Positions 53,121 to 64,000 of a stretch of 64,000 bases of DNA are shown here, piece by piece. Under the pieces are notes generated by a model. The model worked only from the letters and a program-made list of their open reading frames with translations. It did not search any database and was not told where the DNA came from. Source of the stretch: Simmondsia chinensis (Eukaryota > Streptophyta > Magnoliopsida > Caryophyllales > Simmondsiaceae); assembly GCA_018398585.1 (NCBI GenBank), contig JAGTTD010000001.1, positions 16,122,501 to 16,186,500 on the forward strand, read 5' to 3'. The position numbers and the translations under genes were made by a program. Within the stretch, counting starts at the first letter, position 1. Each line of letters opens with the position of its first letter.

Positions 53121-54520
53121 TATGTCGCCCCACTCGGGAACGGGAAAGGGCAAGCAGATAGCTAACACGGAAGAAGAGCCGGTTTCAGCTGTTCATAGCC
53201 TTGAGTTAGAGGAGGATGACAGTATTAATAGTGCCCTCAAGGAGCCTGGTTGGGAAGATTATTTCAGATAAACTGTTCAAGATTGGTCCGGTGAGAGCTA
53301 TTCTCTAAAAAGCTTGAACAGTGCAGGTCAATCTGTAGGTGTAGGAAGTTGGTGGTAATATATTCCTCTTTTTATTTGAGAATAGAGATGATAAAGTTAG
53401 AATTCTTGATGATGGACCATGGTGTGTGAATGATGCTCACCTTGTTTTAAAGGATTGGGATGGTGATGTTATATTTGCTGACATTGATTTTTCGCTTATA
53501 GAATTTTGGGTGTAATTCTATGGTTTACTTTTGAATCTAATAACTGAAAACAAATGAAAATTGCTAAAATCCTTCCTACTATTGTTAAAGTTGATGAGGA
53601 CATGGACAAGGATAGGCTTTGGTGTAAGTTTAGTAGAATAAAAGTGGCTATTGAAACCTTTGCTCCCCTACGAAGGGGCTTTCTTCTAAACGTAGGAACA
53701 AAGTGACTTATGGATCCAGTTTAAGTATGAGAGATTACCAGACTTTTGCTACACTTATGGTCGTATGGGTCATATTAACAGAAGATGCCCTCGTAGAAGT
53801 TTAGTAGATGCTAAAGAAGACTGATATTTCACTGAAGGCTTTTGATTACATAGCAGAGAAAATGAGATTTAATGTGCCCATGAAAGACAGGATCCCTTGA
53901 GCTCCTCATCTTAGAATGAGTTCCCCCTAGTGCCCATTGTTACTAATAGAAACGAAAAGGTGGATGAAAATCTGACTAGTAAGTTATTGGAGAGAATGTG
54001 GGTGCCCTTATGAGCTCAATGATTCAAGAAATCAGTGCCCCGCTGCCAGCTCCTTTACCTCTGGCTGTGTGTGTGGAGGGGAGAGGAAAGAAGAGGCACC
54101 AATAGGGAATTGACTATCAATCGCTGAAAAAATGCACGAGAATAGAAATCAAAGATGTTATGAGTTCGGCAGTGAGGCAAGATCGGTTTGGTAACTGGGT
54201 ATTTTGTTCGTTATGGACTAAGGAGGATGATGGCTCAATTCAGTTGACTTTTGATGATAACCCTAACATGTATTTATGCGCGACCGATGCTATAACAAGG
54301 CCTCCCGATGTTACCCGTGCAGCGCTATTTTGACGATTCCGTAACATAAAGAAAGTTGCCAGAGCTAGAATTGACAGGGGTTAATCTAAACTTATTGTTA
54401 CCGATTCGATCTCAAAAGAGGTTGCTGCTCCACCTAAATTGGTGTTTGATGATGTTTCAGGTATGATTATTGATGAGACTGATGGGCTTGTGGCAGTTGT
54501 CCCAGAACAACTGCCTCTGG
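53121..54520 (+). pseudogene. L1 no. 1 ORF1 (nucleic-acid binding)
   Basis: It starts MSPHSGTGKGKQIANTEEE. After a frame break FLFENRDDKVRILDDGPWC and HLVLKDWDGDVIFAD match the DUF4283 domain of plant LINE ORF1. YERLPDFCYTYGRMGHINRR at about 53730-53790 is the zinc knuckle; the second cysteine of the CX2C pair is replaced by tyrosine. A second open stretch follows to about 54520. ORF1 proteins coat LINE RNA. Stops make it non-functional. Confidence 0.8.
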
Positions 54521-54528
54521 ATCAATGA

Positions 54529-55306
54529 ATTTTATCTGTTGAAACTATTGGGGTTATTGCCAAATTCAGACAATTCGGGCTCTGATAGAGCTCAATAATT
54601 GTCATACGCCAGGGCTGATTTTTCTTATGGAGACAAAGCAAAAAGAAGATTGTTTGACTAGGTTGAGTGATAATTTAAATTTTGGGCATCTCTATATTGT
54701 TAATCCGAGTAGTACGAGAGAGAGGGGGGGGGGGGGGGGGGGGGGGGGTCCTGCACTTTTGTGGAATGATTTAGTCAAAGTGGACATTCTTAGACCTTGT
54801 CATCGTTTTATTCTTGCTCGAATTCAGATTTTTGGTAGCAATTTTCAATGGACTCAAGTGTTTATTTATGGGGAATCGGACCAGAGTAGAAGAAGGATTT
54901 TTTTGGGATTTTTTGAGTGAGGTTTGTTGTGAGATTGACGGCCCGTTCGCAATTGTCTTTCAATGCTTTTGCCTTCTCCTCTGATAAGCTTGGGGCTGCT
55001 TCCACAACGTTTTCAGAATTGAATAGGTTGCAATCATTCTATGATGCATGTGGATTGATCGAGCTTGATTCTAAGGTTTGCCGATTCTTTTAGTCTAACA
55101 AGCAAGATGGTTATCTTCATGTCAAAGAGAAGCTTGATAAAATTGCTGTGAATGTGTTGTGGTTGTTGGTCTTTCCTCGGGTTTCGGTTAGGCTCCTTCC
55201 AGCAGTTGAGTCCGATCACTCGCCTTTACTTGTGTCGTTGTATGGTGATAGAGGCAAGGTGAAGTTTTCTTTTAAATTTGAAGCTAAATGGTTACTCCAT
55301 CAAGAC
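54529..55306 (+). pseudogene. L1 no. 1 endonuclease
   Basis: Coding sequence resumes with PGLIFLMETKQKEDCLTRL (about 54610-54660; ETK is the catalytic Glu motif) and NLNFGHLYIVNPSSTRE. After a 25-G run comes LLWNDLVKVDILRPCH and QWTQVFIYGESDQSRRRIF. Later parts (about 55200, SPITRLYLC for the usual SDHSPL) are frameshifted. The G run at 54724-54748 sits in the frame as polyglycine and is probably an expansion. Confidence 0.78.
54724..54748. repeat. G25 homopolymer
   Basis: 25 consecutive G residues interrupt the L1 endonuclease frame; relatives of this domain have GGLALLW here. Expansion of a short G-rich stretch or an assembly artefact are both possible. Confidence 0.9.
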
Positions 55307-56194
55307 CAAGGTTGTTAGAATCGAGATTCTACTTAGGATCGTTAGGGGAGTCATAGAATCGGAATCGTAGGATCAAATCGAAAATCATAAGATTCTACTT
55401 TTAGTGCATAAAATCAATCCGGGGCCTTCACCCACTAGCTTAACCGTTTTGGAAAAGTTGGTTCTTCGATATGGTATTAGAATCTTGTTAACCAAAAGGT
55501 CACTAGTTCAAATCCTAATAACCCCAATTTCAATATTAACTTAACTTAAGTACAAGGTATGAGGTGAGCCTGTCAATAGTCACGATCAAGCCTAATGAGC
55601 ATTTGTGTGAGAGCCATATTAGCATAAAGTCAATGTTGGGCCTTCACCCATCAACTTAAGTTTTTAGGGAAAGTTAGTTCTTTGACATCTACGACATGTA
55701 TGTTATAATTATTTTCGATATTAAAATTAATTGCATAATTCACAAAGTATTATATAAGGCCTCAACTTACAAGGGTACGTATAATTAAGAAATTTAATCA
55801 AATATGACAATACGCTATAATATAACATAGATGTTGCTAATCAAATTTTATAAGGTTATACCTTAAAACTAAGCTTAATTTAAGTTTAATGAGAATGTAT
55901 ATAAACATTTAATTTAACTTTCTTTTACCTCAGGGTAAGAAAGTACATTCATTTATAATAATATATGCTTGAAATTTTTACTTTTGAACTTTTTATATGT
56001 GCATGGTAGGATCGAGATCGGATCGATAGAATCGTAAAATCGTATTATGACCATATCCGTTAGTTTTGTTTAATATCAATGGATCGTAAGATTCTACAAA
56101 ATTAAGATTCTACTTAGGATCCGGATCGATCGACCATTGTGGAATCGTAGAATCGTAAGATTCTAAGATTCGGATCGGAAGTTTAATAACCATG
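55307..56194. mobile_element. TIR DNA element, 888 bp, in L1 no. 1
   Basis: CAAGGTTGTTAGAATCGAG at the left; complemented right end CATGGTTATTAAACTTCCG. A perfect 8-bp repeat ATCAAGAC flanks it (55299-55306, 56195-56202). The ends contain many variants of AATCGTAGGATCGTAAGATT. Non-coding. 8-bp duplications fit hAT; the TIR is short and imperfect. Confidence 0.75.
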
Positions 56195-56202
56195 ATCAAG
56201 AC

Positions 56203-57960
56203 TATTCCGATGTTATTAAGGAGGGGTGGTCACCTCGGGCGTTCCAAGCTCTCCAGTTGTCATTCCCATCTGATGAATTGAAGCAAGAAGCTTCGTAGGG
56301 TGTCAATGAGTGAGATTGCCACCATTAATGGAAGACTTGAAGAATTATAGAGTAGATCTTAGTTTCCCGTTGATTGTGCAAAGGAAGGGGCTCTTGTTGC
56401 TCAGCTGAACCATATTTGGGATGAAGAAAAGGTGTACAGGAAACAAAGATACAGAATTGACTAGTTATCGCTCGGGGATAGAAATACTCGTTTTTTTCAT
56501 GCTTCTATTCTCATCAGACGCTGCCGGAACCAAATTTTGAGACTGCGTATTGGGGCCGGGAACTAGGTTGATGATGAAGAGGAATACAACATCTGGTTGC
56601 TTCTCATTTTAGAAAAGTCTTCACTGTAAATGCTGGAACTGATATTCTGGAGGTCCTTTCCTCCTGCTCTCGATGTATTGATGATGGGACCAATCAATCT
56701 CTCATGACGCGGGTTACAGCTGAGGAGATCAAGTCTGCTTTGGATTAGTTGGGCATCCTTAAGGCCCCGGGGCCCGATGGCTTCTCAAGTATCTTCTTTA
56801 AGAATTTTTACAATATTATGGCTGTTGATGTGTGTGATGCGGGTCTTTGAGTTCTTTGAGTCAGGAATCATGCCTGAGCCTCTTAATCAAACTAATATCA
56901 TTTTGATCCTGAAAGTTCCCAATCCTGAAGTTGTGTCCCAATTTAGACCTATTAGCCTTTGTAATTTCTTTTACAAAATTATTTCCAAAATCATTGCTAA
57001 TAGATTGAAGCCCATTCTGCCATCTATCATCTCCCCTTGTCAAGGGCCCTTTATTTCTAGTCGTCGTATCTAGGATAACATTGTTATCACTCATGAAGTA
57101 TTCCACACTCTCCATAGAAAGAAGAAAGGGAGAAAGGCCTTTATGGCTATTAAAATTGATCTTTCTATGGCTTATGATCAGGTTAATTGGGAGTGTTTAG
57201 AGGTTCTTCTTAGTCATCTTGGCTTCGACTCGGCCATTGTCTCTTGGGTGATGGCTTGTTCCGCTTTGTATCCTTTAGTCCGATCGTGAATGGTGTCAGA
57301 TTGAGCTCGTTCCATATTTCGAGAGGTCTAAGGCAAGGAGATCCTCTTTCTCCATATATCTTCATCCTTCTCTTGGAATTGTTCTCTTTACTTATTTCCC
57401 GTGTTGTTCAGGAGGGCCATTAGGCCCCTGTTTGCCTAACTCCGCACTGTTCTTCCCTCTCTCGCCTGTTTTTCGCTGACGACTGCTTGGTTTTTTATGA
57501 GGCCCGCATTGAGGTTGTTCGGGAAGTTAAAAGTGTTATTGATTCCTTCTGTGGTGCTTCTAGGCAAAGTGTTAACTTTGCCAAATCGTTAGCTTTCTTT
57601 TCGGCCAACACATCTAGGGATGCTCAATCATCCTATCTATCTGAATTAGGGTCTCTCCCCTTAACTTTGATGAAAAATACTTAAGCATCCAAGTTCTATG
57701 GGGTCGGGAAAAAAAGAAGGCCTTAGGCTACTTAATTGATTAGGTGACAAGAAAGGTCCAAGGGTGGAAGTCTTTTCTTTTCTCTCATGCAGGTCGGAAG
57801 GTCCTTACTAAGTTGGTTTTATCTGATATTCCTCAATACGTGTTTCACTGCTTCAAAGTTCCCAAGTCTCTCTCTCGAAAAATCAATAGTTTGATTGCTA
57901 AATTTTGGTGGAGAGGTAAAATCGATGCTGATAGTCACATACACTTGATAAGGTAGAATA
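56203..57960 (+). pseudogene. L1 no. 1 reverse transcriptase
   Basis: After the TIR element the ORF2 linker resumes and RT begins around 56690 (EIKSALD, GPDGFSS). It continues in 56777-57073 with LNQTNIILILKVPNPEVVSQ, FRPISLCNFFYKIISKIIAN and RLKPILPSIISPCQGPFI. The palm motifs follow: MAIKIDLSMAYDQVNW (about 57140) and FSLFFADDCLVFYEARIEVV at about 57465-57520, with the FADD box intact. Then come the thumb (57744-57956: WKSFLFSHAGRKVLTKLVLS, FWWRGKIDAD). Stops occur at several places. Confidence 0.85.
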
Positions 57961-59540
57961 AGTTAGCTAAACCGAAGAAGATGGGTGGGTTCGGGTTTCG
58001 TGATACGGAAGGTATGAACTTAGCCATGCTTGCTAATCAAGCGTGGAGAATCCTTGATAATCCCGGCACTCTTTGGGCCCATTTTCTTAAGGATCTGTAC
58101 TTCCCGGACAATGACTTTTTGCGGGCACGTGTCGGCTTTTGACCTTCCTGGATCGGAAAAGTTTGATTGATAGACGTGCTTTCTTAAAAAAGGGTCTCTT
58201 GTAGAATGTTAATAATGGCCAAAGTGTTGATGTTTGGGACGCGAATTGGGTGCCTGGTTCCTGCGATATGGCTGCTCCTTGTCCTGTTTTCTTTCGTCCC
58301 ATGGGAGCACCTCGCCTACTGGTTTCGAATCTTATCCATGCGCCTACTAGGCCGTGGAATGTTGACATACTTCATAACCTTTTCTCTTGTGATGTTGTTA
58401 ATGTTATTAGAGCCATTTCTATTTCTGACCCAAGTGTGCATGATCAGTTGGTTTGGAATTGGGACTCTAGAGGTTATTACCATGTAAAGCAAGGTTAAGC
58501 TCTCTGGTGTAATATTTCCTTTAGCCATGATCGTAGAATTGGTGCATTCTCTTCCATGTTTCCGAAAAGAAAGGCCCTTAGTTATATTTGGAATGTTGCG
58601 GTCCCGCCCCGCTTTCGTGTTTTCCTTTGGCATCTTTATGTCGATGCTCTCCCGATGAATGATAATCTTGCTCAGAGAGTTCCTAATGTTGACATGTTGT
58701 GTCCTCGTTGTAATAGTGTTTTAGAAATGGCTGACCACATTATTTTCCTTTGTCCCTTTGCGAAAGCAGTGTGGTTTGTGTCTACTATCGGGTATAACCC
58801 CCTTGATGTGGTATTTCGGGGTTTCCCGGGATGGTGGGAGCAAGTGTCTGGGTCTTATGTTCATGATAAGGATGTTTTTGCTAACATTGTTTATGTTTGT
58901 TAGTGGTTGTGGAAATCCAGATGCAGGCTTGTTTTTTATCACTATTCACACGACCCTAAATGGGTGGCCTCTCGTGCATCTTGGGAAGCAACAGAGGCCC
59001 TTGCTTCTCGTGAGCCACGACATGCCTCCACTATCCAACAACATGTTCACCCAATTAGATGGGTTAGACCCCATAATTTGTGGATTAAGGTCAATTCTGA
59101 TGCAAGCTAGGTTTCCCCTTTGATTCCTATTGGATTGGCTCCTCTTGCTCGTGATGCTGGTGTGGTTCTGCTTTTGCCCTCTCAGCTCGAATTTCGGAAT
59201 GTCTTGCCCTTCGTGCAGCTTGTTCTTTAGCTAGAAGCTTTGGATTTGGGTTTGTGATTTTTGAATCTGATTGTCATGAAGTCATTCAGATTTTTAAAGA
59301 TAATGCTTGGTGCCCTTAGGATGATGGCAATTGTGGAAGACATTAGAATTTTGCTTCGCTCCTTTATTTCTGTTTATTTTTCTTAGTGTCCTAGAGAAGC
59401 TAATATAGCTGCCCATGTTGTGGCAAATTTTCATAGGTTGGGAGCCTGTTCTTATGATTGGATGGATTTCCTTCTCCACCATTTTTGTCTAATGTAGTTT
59501 TTGATCAAATGTTATAGAGTGCCTTTTGGGCTTTTTCGGT
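57961..59540 (+). pseudogene. L1 no. 1 C-terminus: zinc domain and RNase H
   Basis: 58556-58903 encodes the zf-RVT domain: AVPPRFRVFLWHLYVDALPM, then VDMLCPRCNSVLEMADHIIF and LCPFAKAVWF. From about 59080 an RNase H-like end follows (HNLWIKVNSDAS, then in shifted frames LALRAACSLARSFGFGFV and IFESDCHEV), typical of plant L1 elements that acquired an RNase H. Frames are broken throughout. Confidence 0.8.
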
Positions 59541-59548
59541 AAAAAAAA

Positions 59549-60107
59549 GGCATAAGGCACAAGAGCAACAAACATATACACCAAAGAATTATCTGAACCA
59601 AACAGAGAGAGGCATGCACCAGTTGAAATGGGCAACGGTTAGTTAGGAATTGCTACAATTTAATGTGGAATTTTATTCATGCGGAAGTCCTCACTCCAGT
59701 AGGTGTAGAGACGATTCTAGGACTTTCATGCCCTCTGGCTTTCCCGTGCTATCTTCTCCTGTTTTTCTTCAATTTCAACCTAGGATTTGCACTTTTCGAG
59801 CAATTGGTAGTTTCAGGGAGGTGCAATGGAGGATTAAAAGTGCCCCTTTGAATTCAAAGAGTAATTGGTAGATTCTAGGCTGTGCAACTTCAGATGTGAG
59901 TATTTTCACTCCCTTATAGGTCTAGGGTTCGGTGGATAAGAGGGGTTCTAAGTTAATGTAGTTTTACTACCCTAAATTTACCTCTCAATTACTGAGCATT
60001 GTTTCTTTGCGAAATATGGGTGGGGACGTAACATTGATTGTGCTTAGTAAAGGCTCATTAAATGGCTCCTCATCCAAAATTCTCTTTTTATAAATTAAGG
60101 GCGACAG
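59549..60107. other. stretch between the two L1 elements
   Basis: No coding sequence supported. It could be host DNA or the decayed first part of ORF1 of the next LINE. Confidence 0.4.
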
Positions 60108-60290
60108 TTGGTCAGTAACTCAACAAGATCTCTTGTTAACCGGTTAAATGCGCAAGAAAGGTGTTCATTTCAGCTGGTTGTCTGTGTTGAGAAGATAAGT
60201 GGGGAAGATGTTGAAGCATCAGGTTCCAAAAAGGCTCCTCAAGAGGGGTTTGCGGTGGTTGTCTCTGAACAATCACCTCGGGTGCCATGA
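60108..60290 (+). pseudogene. L1 no. 2 ORF1 C-terminal end
   Basis: A 60-codon open piece ends EQSPRVP and its stop TGA overlaps the ORF2 ATG in the sequence ATGA at 60287-60290. No zinc knuckle remains. The overlap is the main support for calling it ORF1. Confidence 0.5.
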
Positions 60291-61220
60291 GTATTATATG
60301 CTGGAACTATCAGGGGTTAGGGCACCCCTTGATGGTTCATGCTCTCTAGGAAATTCACCGGAAATATAAGCCCATGATAATATTTCTTGCGGAAACCAGA
60401 AAGTGAAATGAATTTGTCACTAAGACTCTTACTAATATTAATTTTAAGAACTCTTTTGTGGTGGATCCGTGTGGTTTGCCAGAGGGATTGGCATTTGGTT
60501 GGTCTAATGAGGGCAATTTAGAAGTGAACTTCTGCTCAAACAGATTTATTGATGCATGGATTGTACTGAACCAAAATTCCAAGAGGTGGAGACATATATT
60601 CATCCATGGTGAACCCTAAGCCGGAAGCAGGAGAAAGTTTTGGGAGGAGCATACTGCCAAATATTCCAAATACAACGATCCTCTAGTAGTTTTAGGCAAT
60701 TTTAATACTATGTCCTCGTATATAGATAAATTGAGTAATGCCCAAATGAGTAACATTCAACTTGATATACTTAATAATGTATATGATGCATGTCAGCTCA
60801 TTGAGCTTGGGCAGGGATCAGGGATGGTAACATTTATGTTAGAGAGCATATAAATAAAATTGCTGTGAACTATTTGTGGTTGGCTAACCTTGAGTTTTCA
60901 GAATCTGTTATGGCTCTTGCGGTGGGTTCGGATCACTCTCCATTGATTATTTTGTATGAGGAGGTGCCTAAGCCAAAAGCAAGATTCAAATTTGAGAATA
61001 AATAGTTGCTGGAGGAAGATTGCCATGATTTTGTTTGCAGTAGTTGGGAGAGTGAAGTGACAGGTTCTTGCATGTATAGGCTGCAGCAAAAGCTACAAGA
61101 ATGTAGGGGTAGGAGAGATAGGGTGAAGGAAGTAGATGACTTAATGAAGAAAATCATTGAATCTCAGAGTAATGCAGAAGATCCTAACCTTTGGGAAGCA
61201 GAAGCACAGATGACGGAGTA
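60287..61220 (+). pseudogene. L1 no. 2 endonuclease
   Basis: It starts MSIICWNYQGLGHPLMV, the usual WNCRGLG opening of plant L1 ORF2. Then come IIFLAETRK (Glu motif), FVVDPCGLPEGLAFGWSNEG, and VVLGNFNTMSSYIDK, where the usual GDFN has become GNFN. In a shifted frame, SDHSPLI is visible as the bases at about 60931-60950. Stops at 60410, 60619 and 60851 break it. Confidence 0.8.
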
Positions 61221-62880
61221 GCTGAAGAGGATATGGGAGGCAGAAGAAAGGCATTGGCATCAGAGATCAATGATAGAATGGATCAAGTATGGGGATAGAA
61301 ACACCAGTACCTTTTATACGGCCACCCTGACCAAAAGAAGGTTCAACTCCATCACCAGGCTAAAGAATGATAGTGGCAATTGGGTGGACAATGGTGAAGA
61401 TGTTAAACGTATTGTTGCAGACTATTTCAAAAAGCTGTATGAACAAAAGGATGGAACCTGATTTGAAGAAACTGCTGCGGCAATTCCCATTCTGGTGTCA
61501 GAAGAGATGAATAGAGAGCTATGTGCCCAAGTCTCCAATCAAGAGGTCCATCAAGCAGTTAAACAACGTGGAAAGCTGAAAGGTCCTGGTCCTGACAGTT
61601 ATTTAGGTGTATTTTATCTTGAATTTTTGTTTACAGTGGGGAATGATGTCATTGAGGTAGTTAAGGCTTTCTTCGACAACGAGAACATGTTTAAAAAATT
61701 TAATGAGACCGATATTGTTCTTATACCAAAAGTGAATAGACCTAAATCCATGAACCAGTTTCGCCGTATAAGCTTATGTAACTTGATTTACAAAGTCATT
61801 TCAATAATTGCAAACAGACTGAAACCGTTCATGGCAAAGCTTTTTTTTTTTCCCCGATAATTAGAGACATGGTCGCGATACAAAGTAGGCACTCGAGCAA
61901 GCGAGCCCTTAGACAACTTGTAAAATAACGGGGCTCAAAATTACAAAATCAAAACAAACAAGGTTACGAGCAAAACACGAAGATTCTCAAAAAACTACTA
62001 ATGATAACCCAATGACGGCAGATTCAAGATAATATAATAATAGCTCACGAGTTATTCCATATTATGTGTCTAAGAAATAGGGGAAAGAAGGGGATTATAG
62101 CTTTGAAGGTCAATTTCGCTAAAGCATATGACTAAGTCAACTGGGCTTTTCTCGAACACGTCCTTAAATTTGGGTTTCATGGAATTTTTGTTAAATGGAT
62201 AACGCAATATATTTCTACGATGTCGGTCAGTCTGGCTGTGAATGGAACTAGACTGCGATCTTTTGCTATTGATAGAGGTCTTTGTCAAGGAGACCTCTAT
62301 CTCCCTATCTTTTTAGTTTTGTCATGGATGCATTATCACTCCTTATTTTGAAAGTGGTAGATTCAAAGGATTGGGACCCATGCTCTGTCAATAAATTTAC
62401 CCCTCCTATTTCTCACTTATTGTTCACCGATGATTGTATTCTTTTTTTTTTGAAGCAAATTTGTCCGTATGTAATAAATTTAAGAGTGTTATTGATATAT
62501 TTTTTTGTGCCTTAGAGCAGGAAATTAACTTCGTGAAATATAAAGTATTTTTCTTGTTGAATGTGGACCCCATTGTTAGGCGTGAATGTCTAAATTTCTT
62601 TAGGGTGAAATTGATAGGGGGAGAGAAAAATATCTAGGCGTTCAAGTTGTTTGGCAAAAATAGAAGAAAGGGGCATTAGATTATATTCTAGAACGTATAA
62701 GTAAAAAGCTAAGGGGGTGGGCAAATGCGCTTCTTTCACATGCTGGAAGAGAAGTCTTAATAAAATCAGTCTTATCAACCATCCCTAGTTATGTGATGCA
62801 ATGCTTTATATTACCTAAGCCTTTTTGTAGTAAGATTAATAAGATAATTGTGGCTTTCTGGTGGAAAGAAAACTCGGAGT
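61221..62880 (+). pseudogene. L1 no. 2 reverse transcriptase
   Basis: 61270-61461 gives WIKYGDRNTSTFYTATLTKR. RT begins at 61495 (VHQAVKQRGKLKGPGPDSYL) and continues with FNETDIVLIPKVNRPKSMNQ and FRRISLCNLIYKVISIIANR. The insertion at about 61842 follows, after which QIQDNIIIAHELFHIM (62025) and ALKVNFAKAYD restore it. GLCQGD is at about 62280 and LFTDDCILFF (FTDD in place of FADD) at about 62420. The thumb block RGWANALLSHAGREVLIKSV is at 62710-62770. Confidence 0.83.
61842..62010 (-). mobile_element. short A-tailed insertion in L1 no. 2 RT
   Basis: The RT block between MAKL and QIQDNII is normally about 12 residues, but about 165 bases lie here. On the minus strand they end in AATTATCGGGGAAAAAAAAA, which looks like a LINE or SINE 3' end. 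No target duplication could be fixed, so it could also be local divergence. Confidence 0.45.
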
Positions 62881-64000
62881 GTAATAGAGTTGTTCACTGG
62901 GTAAAATAGAGCATTCTATCCAAACCTAAAAATCAAGGAGGATTGGGGTTTAGGGATTTTCAGGGATTTAATCTTGCTTTGATCGGTAAACAGGAATGGC
63001 GATTATTTAAGAATACGGACGCTATTTGGGTTGGTGTGGTTAAGGGCATACACTTCCCCAGATCTTTGTTTTTGCCGGCCCCCTAGGTGCTAATTCATCA
63101 TGGTGATGGAGAAGCATCCTTGAGGGGGGAAAGTTTATTGCTAATGATTGATTTATTTTGGACTATAGGGAATAGTTCGAAGGTTAATGTTTGGAGTGAT
63201 AAATTGATGAGTTAAAGTGACCCCTAAATTGTAGCAGCATGGGGAGATCCCCCCATCAATAAGGTATCACAATTAGTAAATATAAATGCTAGAAGATGGT
63301 AAATTGATAAAGTCAAGTTATATTTGTCCCCTCAAATAGCCCATCGCATCTTCAGTATACCCATTGAAGGACCAGAAATAGAGGATGAGTATGTGTGGAA
63401 GCAGGCAAGGAACGGAGATTATAATGTCAAAGATGCATATAGGCACTGGTCCTCTTTGTATTCTAAAGATAGCGATAGAATTAAAGCTTCTACATATTTT
63501 TCTGGCAAAAATTGCTTTTCTCGTTTATAGAAAATTCCTTGTGAACCAAAAATCAAACTTTTTCTGTGGTGAGCATGCCATAATGCTGATGCTTCGGGGG
63601 AAAATCTTGTTAAAAGGAAGCTTTCGATTTCTCCGAAATGTCCCCAATGTAACAACGACATGACAATTGAACACATTCTTTTCTTATGTCCATGTGCTCG
63701 ATTGGCCTGCACTTCAGGGGTCGGCTTTAAACCCGATCCGATTGGGTTTCTAGCTTTCGAAAATTGGTTGGAGTGGCTTATAGTCTAGTCTAAATCTGAT
63801 TACAATTTTATTGCCAATTGTGTTTACTTATGTTGGTGGTTATGGAAATCGTGGTGCAATCTTGTATATAGAAAAGAAGACCTAAACCCGAACGCATGAT
63901 AGGTGGCTGGTGTTCATCGTTCTGGGCTCTTGATCCTCTTGTAGCGGAGGTTGTAGCTTTCAAAGGTGCATGTGTTTTTGGCTATCAGGTCAGGATGGAA
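62881..64000 (+). pseudogene. L1 no. 2 C-terminal part, zf-RVT
   Basis: Reads HWVK, KPKNQGGLGFRDFQGFNLAL, then the open piece 63324-63530 (EDEYVWKQARNGDYNVKDAY). The zinc domain follows: EPKIKLFLWCACHNADA, CPQCNNDMTIEHILFLCP (about 63640-63700). It continues beyond the window. Confidence 0.8.

Larger units (their letters stand above)
53121..59548 (+). mobile_element. L1-type LINE no. 1, decayed
   Basis: ORF1 (from ATG 53121), then endonuclease, reverse transcriptase, a zinc-binding RT-associated domain and an RNase H-like end, in L1 order. The 3' end GGGCTTTTTCGGT is followed by eight A at 59541-59548. A TIR element splits the endonuclease/RT linker (55307-56194). Many stops and frameshifts. 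The true 5' end may lie just before 53121, and no target duplication could be matched. Confidence 0.85.
60108..64000 (+). mobile_element. L1-type LINE no. 2, decayed, runs off the window
   Basis: The end of an ORF1-like frame, then endonuclease, RT and zf-RVT in L1 order up to the right edge. It is distinct in sequence from LINE no. 1 (different RT and endonuclease residues). A short A-tailed insertion lies in RT (about 61842-62010). The 3' end is outside the window. Confidence 0.82.

Overview
The window comes from a nuclear plant chromosome, most likely a flowering plant with a large, repeat-rich genome. The evidence is plant lineages of LTR retrotransposons (copia, and Ty3/gypsy of Tat, Athila and chromovirus type), plant L1 and RTE LINEs, hAT/MULE/PIF-type DNA transposons, and one intact nuclear gene for a pentatricopeptide-repeat (PPR) protein. 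The species cannot be named from sequence alone. No rRNA gene, tRNA gene, CRISPR array or bacterial-style operon was seen.

Layout. 1-2045: two head-to-tail copies of a decayed copia pol 3' part. 2129-2720: a MITE with a perfect 10-bp target duplication. 4351-12379: a decayed Tat-lineage gypsy element on the minus strand, with an antisense F-box-like reading frame and a 36-bp tandem array between integrase and the 3' LTR. About 12357-41031: an old plus-strand copia element that hosts most of the window. Its interior is split by an Athila-like element (17459-34525, minus). The Athila 3' LTR is split by an RTE LINE (about 18735-28752, plus), whose reverse-transcriptase region is split by a young chromovirus (21526-27249, minus). 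The copia 3' LTR (34690-41031) carries a MITE, a 3.5-kb hAT transposon that itself contains an RTE fragment, and a SINE whose 5' part is a 5S rRNA sequence.

41032-50890 is intergenic or intronic DNA packed with short DNA elements (PIF-like, hAT-MITE, other TIR elements), truncated RTE ends and microsatellites, plus a few possible exons. 50892-52886 (minus) is the one confident host gene, an intact 664-codon P-class PPR gene. From 53121 to the right edge lie two decayed L1-type LINEs in tandem on the plus strand; a TIR element is inserted in the first.

How the parts relate. Target duplications and split reading frames give a relative order of events: copia first, then Athila, then the RTE LINE, then the chromovirus (LTRs about 3% different by hand count). 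The RTE LINE, its truncated copies and the 5S-headed SINE share one 3' tail, the pattern expected if the LINE machinery mobilised the SINE. Almost every transposon gene here is broken, so the window reads as a heterochromatin-like graveyard beside a single active gene. All coordinates of element ends come from manual comparison of repeats.
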